This document shows, in pieces, positions 26,591 to 33,928 of a stretch of 64,000 nucleotides of DNA. Numbering within the stretch: position 1 is the first letter of the stretch; every line of letters begins with the position of its first letter. Location: the NCBI GenBank assembly GCA_045563055.1, contig JBJKUR010000006.1:1-64000 (forward strand), in the 5' to 3' direction. Source of the stretch: Methylaequor sp045563055. GTDB lineage: Bacteria; Pseudomonadota; Alphaproteobacteria; Methylaequorales; Methylaequoraceae. The notes beneath the pieces are model-generated. The model ran no database searches, was not told the DNA's origin, and saw only the letters and a list, made by a program, of their open reading frames with translations. The translations under genes and the position numbers were made by a program.

Positions 26591-26993
26591 TCAATTTCAC
26601 TTTAACTTTTATTACAGAAGAGGAATTTAAACCATTGATTGTTAATAAAGGAATGTCAATACCAATTAACTTACAAAATTTTTTTTTGGGAAGTCTTTCT
26701 AATCGCTCATTAATCAACTTTACAACCATTTTTAATTTAATTTGTTCAACGAAAGGAACTGTTATTATTCCGACTTCTCTTACTTCCAATAATCCCTTTG
26801 TCTGACATGGACTTGAGAGAAAGATATGATCTATTTGTTTTTTACAAATAGTAATATCATCGGAAATTAAGGTTGCACCATTATCGATTAGCCGTAATGC
26901 TAAATCGGATTTTCCCGACCCTGAGTCACCAGTTATTAGTATGCCGTTATCATCCAACACTACAGAGGTACTGTGGACTTGTTTGGTCTCCAT
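26568..26993 (-). CDS. hprK: HPr kinase/phosphorylase, short form
   Basis: A 141-residue kinase domain only: 'VHSTSVVLDDNGILITG', Walker A 'GDSGSGKSDLAL', 'ATLISDDITI' and 'LLEVREVGI'. The N-terminal domain of Gram-positive HprK is missing, as is normal in alphaproteobacteria. It should phosphorylate the Ser46 equivalent, which is conserved as S50 in the HPr-EI fusion. The chvG-chvI two-component genes that usually precede hprK are not here; pcuC takes their place. Confidence 0.93.
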   Translation of the reverse strand: METKQVHSTSVVLDDNGILITGDSGSGKSDLALRLIDNGATLISDDITICKKQIDHIFLSSPCQTKGLLEVREVGIITVPFVEQIKLKMVVKLINERLERLPKKKFCKLIGIDIPLLTINGLNSSSVIKVKVKLNEITEKI

Positions 26994-26994
26994 A

Positions 26995-27450
26995 TCAATT
27001 TATAAAGTTTTCTTTTAATCTACTATTTAAAACCATTACTTTTACCTCTGTCGAAATATCACTCTCTGTTAAGAAAAAAATAGAAAAAGAAGAACCATCA
27101 TTTAACTTTTCATTTAAACCCATCAGCATTATATGCATTCCTCCAGGCTGCATATAGACTGCTTCTTTGGCTTTTACTAAAAGTTTGTCTACTTTTTGCA
27201 TTTTCACAATTTCATTTTCAATAATAATATCGTGAATTTCTACTATTTTGGCTATTTCTGATGAAAGAGATTTAATTATTATGTCTTTTTTGGAATTATT
27301 AAATATTGATACATATGTTGCGGCTGCGCCTTTGCTTGAAAAAGTTTCAAATGCATAAGCTCCATGAAATACGAGTTCGTGATGAGAAGTTTTTAGTGGG
27401 GTAGAAAAAAATACTAATAATAATAATAATAATTTTAGAAAAATTTTCAT
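26995..27450 (-). CDS. PCu(A)C copper chaperone
   Basis: A 151-residue periplasmic protein with an N-terminal signal peptide (about 1-20, 'LKLLLLLLVFFS'). The copper motif H-x10-M-x21-H-x-M is perfect: H73, M84, H106, M108 ('EIHDIIIENEIVKM', 'MQPGGMHIMLMGL'). The family delivers Cu(I) to the CuA site of cytochrome oxidase, often with Sco1; a Sco1 gene is at 44273-44857. One base separates it from hprK, making it the first gene of the PTS unit. Confidence 0.93.
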   Translation of the reverse strand: MKIFLKLLLLLLVFFSTPLKTSHHELVFHGAYAFETFSSKGAAATYVSIFNNSKKDIIIKSLSSEIAKIVEIHDIIIENEIVKMQKVDKLLVKAKEAVYMQPGGMHIMLMGLNEKLNDGSSFSIFFLTESDISTEVKVMVLNSRLKENFIN

Positions 27451-27501
27451 TTAAAATTAACCTTTTAATTATTATACATTAATTATATCAATAGAAATAG
27501 A

Positions 27502-28281
27502 ATGAAAATTAATTATATAGCTAAGCAACTTATCAGATCCTCTTCAAGAGGTTATTTGTCAACACATTTCGATCCCAAAAGTTTTAAATTAAAGAAAATT
27601 AATGTGAAAGGGATTTTTCCTTACTCTACCTTCACCCTTACTGCATTTGATTATGACATTTCTCCAATAGTTCTGCTTTCAAATTTGTCTGAGCACACAA
27701 CTAATATTAAAAAAAATGGTCTTGTATCCCTAATGCTTTGTGAGGAACAGAAACTATACCATTATTTTCCCAAATTTGAGAATAGTAAATCTAATTACGA
27801 AGACCCTATGTCAAGACCTAGAATAACATTGATTGGCAATCTTAAAAAAACTAATGATGAAAATAATAAAAACCGCTTCCTTTCCAGGCATCCAGCTTCA
27901 AAGCTTTATTCAGGTTTTGCTGATATGAATTTTTATAAAATGAGAATCATAGGGGCACACATGATCGGTGGCTTTGCAAGTGTAAAATGGTTTAAAGAAA
28001 AAGACTTAATAACAAAAGAGCCTGAAGGATTTAATGTTAGTGAAGAAAATATCATAAAACATATGAATGAATGTCATCAGGATTCATTGAATTTGTATTC
28101 CACAAGGTTACTTAAATCCAAAAAAAAAAAACATTGGGGTATGGTTGGAATAGATCCTGAAGGTTTTGATTTAAGGAACAAAGATGTTCTTGCTAGATAC
28201 TGCTTTGAAAAAACAATAACCGACGTAAAAACATTAAGAGGATTATTTGTTAGTCTTCACAAAAAGGCTGCATCTATTTAA
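27502..28281 (+). CDS. HugZ-like heme-associated flavin-fold protein (DUF2470)
   Basis: A 259-residue protein with an N-terminal pyridoxamine-phosphate-oxidase-like split barrel ('SSSRGYLSTHFDP', 'SPIVLLSNLSEHTTNI', 'MSRPRITLIGNL') and a C-terminal DUF2470 domain ('IIKHMNECHQDSLNLY', 'MVGIDPEGFDL'). The family includes the heme oxygenase HugZ, but other members have no known activity. It is divergent from pcuC; 51 AT-rich bases between them must hold both promoters. Its stop shares TTAA with the stop of polA. Confidence 0.87.
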   Translation: MKINYIAKQLIRSSSRGYLSTHFDPKSFKLKKINVKGIFPYSTFTLTAFDYDISPIVLLSNLSEHTTNIKKNGLVSLMLCEEQKLYHYFPKFENSKSNYEDPMSRPRITLIGNLKKTNDENNKNRFLSRHPASKLYSGFADMNFYKMRIIGAHMIGGFASVKWFKEKDLITKEPEGFNVSEENIIKHMNECHQDSLNLYSTRLLKSKKKKHWGMVGIDPEGFDLRNKDVLARYCFEKTITDVKTLRGLFVSLHKKAASI

Positions 28282-31061
28282 TGTGCGCTAGCCCAACTAT
28301 CTCCCAAACCCACGTCTACTTTTATTGGCACATCTAGGTTCAACAAATCTCTGTGGGATGAGACCATTATTTTGGGAACTTCATTCTTAATGATTTCATT
28401 TTCATCAAGAGGTGATTCAAACACTAGTTCATCGTGAACTTGTAGAAGAATCTTAGTTTTCAATTTTTTTTCTAAAAGAAAATTATGCACTTTGGGCATA
28501 ACATACTTTATCATATCAGCTGCTGCTCCCTGAATTGGTGCATTAATTGCTGACCTCTCAGCAAAATTTCTCCTTGTTGCAATCTTATCGTTGATAAATG
28601 GTATGAATATCCTTCTGCCAAATGGTGTGCTTACAAAGCCATCGGCTCTGCACTGGTTTACGGTTTGTCTCATATACTCTTTTATTCCTGGATATTTTAA
28701 AAAATACTGATCCATATACATTTTTGCTTCTTTGTTACTTATTTCTAACTGTAGCGCTAAGCCATATGCTGAGATACCATATATTATTCCAAAATTTATT
28801 ATTTTCGCTTTTCTTCTAAACTCACTTGTAATTTTATTTTCTGGAAGTTGAAAAACCTCCATCGCAGTGATTGAGTGAATATCACTTTCATTTTTAAATG
28901 CGTCAATTAGTGTTTTAATTTTGGCAACGTGAGCCAACAATCTTAATTCTACTTGGGAATAATCTATTGAAATAATATTGCAGCCTTCATTACATATAAA
29001 AACTTTTCTGATTTCTCTTCCCTCAATACTTTTAATTGGTATGTTTTGAAGATTTGGATCATTAGAAGAGAGTCTTCCAGTAAGAGTATTAGTCATTCCA
29101 AACGAAGTATGAATTCTATTTGTAACTTTATTTTCCCTACTTAATAAACCCTCACAATATGTACTCCTAAGCTTTGCAAACTGTCTCCACTCAAGTATTA
29201 AAGAAGCAACTTGAACATTTTCTGCTTTTAATTTTTCTAGAACTTTTACGTCTGTCACATAATTTCCCGTCTTACCTTTTTTACCGAAGGGCAATCCTAA
29301 TTTATCAAACAAAATTTCCCCAAGTTGTTTTGGTGATCCAATGTTAAATTCAAGCTCGCACATTTGGAAAACTTTTCGTTCTATTAGCTTTATTTTTTCT
29401 GAAAATTCTAATGAAAGTTTTGAAAGATGACTATTATCTATTTTACATCCTGAAATTTCCATATTTGCAATTACCTCTATTAAAGGACGTTCAATAAAAT
29501 AATAGAATGAATAAAGTTTATTTTTAATTAACGATGGTTTTAAAATTTCCCATAGTCTAAATGTAACGTCAGCGTCCTCACCGGCATAATTTTTAGCAAT
29601 GTCAAGGGGAACTTCAGAAAATAAAACTTTCTTTTTTTCGATTAATGTAACATCCTTATACTTTATTGTTTCATGAAAAAGGAATTCTCTTGATAATTCA
29701 TCAAGTCCATGTCCTCGCTGCCCTGTTCTTAAAACATAGGACATCAGCATTGTATCATCCATACTTCTCAAAGTAATTCCAAGCTGCTTCAAAATAATAA
29801 AATCATACTTTATATTTTGACCAATTTTTAAAACTGATTCATCTTCTAGTACGTCTTTTATTATTTCTTTAAAGTCAGATACTTTTATACTTTCCTCTGG
29901 AGTGCTGTGATTAAGGGGAATATAACAAGCCTGGCTATTTTCTAGGGAAATAGAGAAACCAATAATCTTTGCCTCTACTGGATTTAATGAATCTGTTTCG
30001 CAGTCAATAGCTACAATACCTTTATTTTGTATTAAGTCAGCCCATTTTTTTAGTTCGTGCTTATCTAATACTAACTCATATTTTTTAAAGTTAATTTTTT
30101 CTCTTTCAGGAATGTAAATTTCGTTAATATTAACTTCTTCATTAACAGTTTTATCTTTATTTTCTAAAATTCTATCGGGTTTTCCAAACTTACTAATAAC
30201 CAATGTTCTTATTCGATTAAATTCCATTTCATCTAAAAACTTAACCAACTTATTAATATCTAATGGGATAAATTTTAATTCTGAAATTTTAATTGGAAGC
30301 TCAGCATCATCTTTTAATTTTACAAGTTGTTTTGATATCCTGAGCAGATTTTCATTTTCAATTATTGATTCCCTTCTCTTGTTCTGCTTAATTTGAGATA
30401 CATTCTTAATCAGGTTCTCAATATTACCAAATTCATTTATTAGCGTTGCCGCAGTTTTGGGGCCTATGCCAGGAACTCCAGGAACATTATCTGATGAATC
30501 TCCAGCTAGCGCCTGGACTTCGATTACTTTTTCTGGTTCTACTCCGAATTTTTCTTTAACAGTTTCTTTTGTAATTTCTTTTTTTTTTAAAGGATCAATA
30601 ATCGAAATTCCGACATCTAAAAGTTGCATTAAGTCTTTATCCGAGGAAATTATAGTTACATTCTTACCCTCTAATTTTGCTTTCTTAGCATAGGATGCTA
30701 TTAAGTCATCTGCCTCTAATCCCAATGATTCTATAGACCTCAAATTAAAAGCTTCAGGAATTCTTTTTATCAAATCAAATTGTGGTTTTAAGTCATCCGG
30801 TGGATCAGATCTGTTAGCTTTGTATTCTGCGTAGATTTCATTCCTAAAAGTAATTCTTGCAGCATCGAAAATTACTGCAATTGAGACGTTTCCTCCTTTT
30901 TCAATTTGAATATCCTCTATGAGTTTAAGGAGCATATTAGTAAAACCAAAAACAGCATTGACGGGTGTCCCGTCAGAGCGACTCATTGGAGGTAGAGCAT
31001 AGTAAGCTCTAAAGATATATCCAGATCCGTCAACTAAAACCAATTGATCAATATTTTTCAT
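28278..31061 (-). CDS. polA: DNA polymerase I
   Basis: A 927-residue three-domain enzyme for Okazaki fragment processing and repair. The 5'-nuclease domain has 'LVDGSGYIFRAYYALPP' and 'GDSSDNVPGVPGIGPKTA'. The 3'-5' proofreading domain keeps its acidic residues ('AIDCETDSLNP', 'IGQNIKYDFIIL'). The polymerase domain has 'SIDYSQVELRLLAH', 'RRKAKIINFGIIYGISAYGL' and 'LQVHDELVFE'. Its start codon overlaps the stop of the small zinc-finger gene by one base. Confidence 0.98.
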   Translation of the reverse strand: MKNIDQLVLVDGSGYIFRAYYALPPMSRSDGTPVNAVFGFTNMLLKLIEDIQIEKGGNVSIAVIFDAARITFRNEIYAEYKANRSDPPDDLKPQFDLIKRIPEAFNLRSIESLGLEADDLIASYAKKAKLEGKNVTIISSDKDLMQLLDVGISIIDPLKKKEITKETVKEKFGVEPEKVIEVQALAGDSSDNVPGVPGIGPKTAATLINEFGNIENLIKNVSQIKQNKRRESIIENENLLRISKQLVKLKDDAELPIKISELKFIPLDINKLVKFLDEMEFNRIRTLVISKFGKPDRILENKDKTVNEEVNINEIYIPEREKINFKKYELVLDKHELKKWADLIQNKGIVAIDCETDSLNPVEAKIIGFSISLENSQACYIPLNHSTPEESIKVSDFKEIIKDVLEDESVLKIGQNIKYDFIILKQLGITLRSMDDTMLMSYVLRTGQRGHGLDELSREFLFHETIKYKDVTLIEKKKVLFSEVPLDIAKNYAGEDADVTFRLWEILKPSLIKNKLYSFYYFIERPLIEVIANMEISGCKIDNSHLSKLSLEFSEKIKLIERKVFQMCELEFNIGSPKQLGEILFDKLGLPFGKKGKTGNYVTDVKVLEKLKAENVQVASLILEWRQFAKLRSTYCEGLLSRENKVTNRIHTSFGMTNTLTGRLSSNDPNLQNIPIKSIEGREIRKVFICNEGCNIISIDYSQVELRLLAHVAKIKTLIDAFKNESDIHSITAMEVFQLPENKITSEFRRKAKIINFGIIYGISAYGLALQLEISNKEAKMYMDQYFLKYPGIKEYMRQTVNQCRADGFVSTPFGRRIFIPFINDKIATRRNFAERSAINAPIQGAAADMIKYVMPKVHNFLLEKKLKTKILLQVHDELVFESPLDENEIIKNEVPKIMVSSHRDLLNLDVPIKVDVGLGDSWASAH

Positions 31062-31222
31062 TATTTTTTTTTAAATTTTAAACTGCAGTACGGGCAAGTC
31101 ATAATCTTACCAGAAGATAAATCAAGATAAACAAGTGGGTGAGATTGTTTCCATCCGTCTCCACCACAGCTTACGGTATCATTATCTATAAATTTTAATT
31201 GTGTTTGGATGTTTGAATTCAT
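31061..31222 (-). CDS. zf-CHCC zinc-finger protein, complex I NDUFS6-like
   Basis: A 53-residue gene. It has 'TVSCGGDGWKQSHPLVYLDL' and 'KIMTCPYCSLKF', giving the ligand set C19, H28, C43, C46 of the zf-CHCC family, related to the mitochondrial complex I 13-kDa subunit. Alphaproteobacteria carry this as an accessory complex I subunit, usually outside the nuo operon. Start is ATG at 31222-31220; the stop overlaps the polA ATG by one base (TAATG), so the two are translationally coupled. Confidence 0.88.
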   Translation of the reverse strand: MNSNIQTQLKFIDNDTVSCGGDGWKQSHPLVYLDLSSGKIMTCPYCSLKFKKK

Positions 31223-31280
31223 AAGGTTAGTATTCAAAAAATATCATATTTTAATTTTTAACACATATATATATTAAATA

Positions 31281-32195
31281 ATGAAAAAAAAAATAATAGA
31301 AGTAAAAAAACTTGCTAAAAAATATAAGAATGATTCAAAGTATGCTCTTGATCATATAGATTTGTCAATTAGAGAAGGATCAATCCATGGTTTACTGGGC
31401 CCTAATGGAGCAGGAAAGAGTACATTCATTAATATTTTATCAGGTCTTGTTAATAAAACCGCTGGTAAGGTTGAGGTCTGTGGAGTTAATCTTGATAACG
31501 ACCCTAAAACAGTCAGAGGAAACCTAGGGGTTGTACCACAAGAAATTATGATAGATCCATTCTTCACGCCAATGGAAATCATGAACATCCAAGCTGGAAT
31601 GTATGCCGTTAAAAAAAAAAATATTATGAATTCGGAAATTTTATCTAAACTAGGTTTGGGAGATAAGGCCAATGCCTATGCAAGAAGTCTTTCCGGGGGA
31701 ATGAAAAGAAGACTAATGGTTGCTAAAGCCATGGTTCATAACCCGCCGATACTCATACTTGATGAACCAACTGCCGGTGTGGATGTCGAGCTTAGATCAA
31801 AACTTTGGGAATCTATAAGAGAATTAAATAAAAAAGGGACTACTGTAATCCTTACCACTCACTATTTAAAAGAGGCGGAATTACTTTGCGATGAAATCGC
31901 GGTAATTAACAAAGGAAAAGTTATCGTTAATGACACTAAAAAAAATCTACTGAAAATTTTAGACGAAAAGGAGATCACAATTGAATTTCATCAAAAAATC
32001 AAGAGAATGCCAAGCAAAATTAGATCTTTATGTATAAGGCAAAGTCATAATTCCATAACTCTAAAATTTAATAAAAGTAAGACAAACACTATTGAGCTTT
32101 TAAAAGAGTTTGTAAATAATAAATTAGAACTTAAAGACATTACAACAAAAGACTCGGATTTAGAGGACATATTTATAAAACTTTTAGAAAATTAA
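31281..32195 (+). CDS. ABC-2 type transporter ATP-binding protein
   Basis: A 304-residue ATPase with Walker A 'GPNGAGKSTFIN', Q-loop 'GVVPQE', signature 'LSGGMKRRLMVAKA', Walker B 'ILILDEPTAGVD' and 'TTHYLKEAELLCDEIAVI'. A C-terminal accessory region is typical of drug, lipid or polysaccharide ABC-2 exporters. No permease gene follows. A hydrolase gene starts 11 bases downstream, so the membrane partner must be encoded elsewhere. Substrate unknown. Confidence 0.93.
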   Translation: MKKKIIEVKKLAKKYKNDSKYALDHIDLSIREGSIHGLLGPNGAGKSTFINILSGLVNKTAGKVEVCGVNLDNDPKTVRGNLGVVPQEIMIDPFFTPMEIMNIQAGMYAVKKKNIMNSEILSKLGLGDKANAYARSLSGGMKRRLMVAKAMVHNPPILILDEPTAGVDVELRSKLWESIRELNKKGTTVILTTHYLKEAELLCDEIAVINKGKVIVNDTKKNLLKILDEKEITIEFHQKIKRMPSKIRSLCIRQSHNSITLKFNKSKTNTIELLKEFVNNKLELKDITTKDSDLEDIFIKLLEN

Positions 32196-32206
32196 TTTAT
32201 TTAGGT

Positions 32207-33175
32207 ATGCTAATGATTTCAACATCATGTGCTATACCAAAAAGTAGTAAAAATGAAGTTCGATATTCATTAGATGCTAACCAGTTGGAGTTTATTGAAT
32301 GGGAACCTTCAAGTGACTTTTCAAATATTATTTTAAAAGTTCATGGTTACAATGACTATTCCAATTCATTTGATCTATCAGGTAAATATTTTGCAAATCA
32401 TGGAATAAAGTCTATGTCTTTTGATCTAAATGGCTTTGGTAGGAACGCTAACAAAGGAGAATGGTTTGGATTAGAATTACACATAAAAAACATTGCCAAA
32501 ATTATTAAAAAAATAAAAAAAAACAACCCTGAAAAAAAAATTTTTCTGATGGGGGAGAGTATGGGAGGTGCGATCACAATTAGTCTTTTAGAAAAACAAA
32601 AAGAAATTCCGATAGAGGGAGTGGTTCTTGTTGCTCCAGCTATTTGGAATTTTACAGAAACAAACTTTTTTAAAAGTCTTCCACTAAAACTTATGTCAAA
32701 AATTTTCCCAAAGTTACGAATAGATAGTAAGGGTTTGATAAAGGTCAGGGCAAGCAATAACAATTATATATTAAAAGAGTTATCTAAAGATAAATTTTTT
32801 ATTCATAAGCCATCATTAGAAAGTCTTCAAGGAATCATCGATCTAATGGATGAGTCTTTCTTAAATACAAAAAAATATTTACAAGACCCTCCATTTAAGA
32901 CTCTAATTTTAATACCTTTAAGGGATGAAATAGTTCCAAGAAAACCATTGATCTCGATAATCTCTGATTTGAATCAAAAAAATTATTTCCTAGAAAAAAT
33001 AAAAATAAATCTCTATGAGGAAAGTTTCCATATGATCCTCAGAGATTTACAAGGACATCAAATTATGAATGATATAAAAAATTGGGTTTTAGATGACTCT
33101 AGTAAAACTTTTTATAATAATAAGTCCATTCTTAAACAACTCAAGGATGCAAATTTTGTTCATCGGCTTGATTAA
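32207..33175 (+). CDS. Alpha/beta hydrolase, lysophospholipase-like
   Basis: A 322-residue serine hydrolase: oxyanion region 'ILKVHGYNDYSNSF', 'SMSFDLNGFGRN', nucleophile elbow 'FLMGESMGGAITISL' (GESMGG), and a late aspartate and histidine ('LIPLRDEIVP', 'ESFHMILRD'). This resembles monoacylglycerol lipases. The N-terminus 'MLMISTSCAIP' looks like the tail of a lipoprotein signal peptide. The frame stays open upstream into the ABC gene ('YKTFRKLIYLG' directly precedes M1), so a longer, surface-anchored form from a rare start is possible. It overlaps the next gene by one base. Confidence 0.87.
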   Translation: MLMISTSCAIPKSSKNEVRYSLDANQLEFIEWEPSSDFSNIILKVHGYNDYSNSFDLSGKYFANHGIKSMSFDLNGFGRNANKGEWFGLELHIKNIAKIIKKIKKNNPEKKIFLMGESMGGAITISLLEKQKEIPIEGVVLVAPAIWNFTETNFFKSLPLKLMSKIFPKLRIDSKGLIKVRASNNNYILKELSKDKFFIHKPSLESLQGIIDLMDESFLNTKKYLQDPPFKTLILIPLRDEIVPRKPLISIISDLNQKNYFLEKIKINLYEESFHMILRDLQGHQIMNDIKNWVLDDSSKTFYNNKSILKQLKDANFVHRLD

Positions 33176-33363
33176 TGAATAAAGAAATTATAGTTGCTGT
33201 AGGTTCAACATCCTGGTGGAAAAATAGGAAACTAAGAAGCGAAGCTGCACAAAAGCTAAAACTATTAAAGAGGGAATGGAAACTCAAAAAAATAGAATCT
33301 TTAAGAATGCATGAGGATTCGATTGACACGAAAATTTATAAAAAATACTATTTATACAGATGA
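33175..33363 (+). CDS. Small basic protein of unknown function (62 aa)
   Basis: I do not recognise it. It is 62 residues, strongly basic, with 'VAVGSTSWWKNRKLRSEAAQ' followed by a lysine-rich helical stretch. It has no signal peptide or membrane segment. Reality is supported by coupling: its ATG overlaps the hydrolase stop (TAATG) and its own stop overlaps the next ATG (ATGA). A role with the upstream hydrolase/ABC genes is only inferred from this layout. Confidence 0.6.
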   Translation: MNKEIIVAVGSTSWWKNRKLRSEAAQKLKLLKREWKLKKIESLRMHEDSIDTKIYKKYYLYR

Positions 33364-33593
33364 TTTTTTTATTCTCAATTCTTTTTATACTCAGTGGTAA
33401 TCTAATGGCTGCGGAGATAATACAAGACAAAAAAGGTGACTACTATCTGATAAAAAATAATGGAGAAGTAGAGAAACTCCCAAAGCCAAAGCCAGGAAAC
33501 AAGTATGTTATAAAAAGGAAGATAATTAAAGAATCAAACTTAGGTCAAAATAAAAAAAAAGCAAGAAGAAGAACTAATCAAGGAATAAGATAA
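33360..33593 (+). CDS. Small exported basic protein of unknown function (77 aa)
   Basis: 77 residues. An N-terminal signal peptide ('MIFLFSILFILSGNLMAA', likely cut after AMAA-type 'LMAA') leaves a mature peptide of about 59 residues with 'DYYLIKNNGEVEKLPKPKPG' and a very basic tail ('KKKARRRTNQGIR'). Family not recognised. Both ends overlap neighbouring genes by a few bases, which supports translation as part of the same unit. Confidence 0.6.
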   Translation: MIFLFSILFILSGNLMAAEIIQDKKGDYYLIKNNGEVEKLPKPKPGNKYVIKRKIIKESNLGQNKKKARRRTNQGIR

Positions 33594-33811
33594 TGAATGA
33601 GTTAAATAGAAAAAAAATTTGGAGAATAATTCAAAACCATGGGGATTCAATAAAAGACAAATTGCAAGCTCATTCCAGACATCCGCAAGGAAGAAATCCA
33701 TATGCACATATTTGTTCATTAATAGCTGATCATTTCAAATGCTCTTATAAAGAAGTTGAGAACTCAAGAGTTAAAGAATTAGAGAACTTTATATTGAAAA
33801 TAGATAATTAG
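33593..33811 (+). CDS. Small cytoplasmic protein of unknown function (72 aa)
   Basis: 72 residues, mostly helical in appearance: 'KIWRIIQNHGDSIKDKLQAH', then 'HPQGRNPYAHICSLIADHF'. Two histidines and a cysteine sit close together, but no known metal motif is evident. The ATG overlaps the previous stop (TAATG). It is last in the ABC-hydrolase unit; an inverted repeat follows directly. Function unknown. Confidence 0.62.
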   Translation: MNELNRKKIWRIIQNHGDSIKDKLQAHSRHPQGRNPYAHICSLIADHFKCSYKEVENSRVKELENFILKIDN

Positions 33812-33818
33812 TTTTTTG

Positions 33819-33887
33819 TTTGAATGGGGAAGATCTCTTTACTTTAAGGGAGGAAATATTATAATTATCGATCTTCCCGTATTCAAA
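33819..33887. repeat. Imperfect inverted repeat, 17/18-base arms
   Basis: Arm 33819-33835 (TTTGAATGGGGAAGATC) is complementary to arm 33870-33887 (GATCTTCCCGTATTCAAA) except for one bulged position in the middle, around a 34-base loop. It fills most of the 117-base gap between a small unknown gene and the peptide transporter gene. As RNA it would form a 16-17 bp stem. It could end the upstream transcript or be a structured leader of the transporter. No T-run follows the second arm, so it is not a textbook terminator. Confidence 0.6.
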
Positions 33888-33928
33888 TTTCTGACACAAA
33901 TCAGATATGAAAGATATAAGCAATTTTA

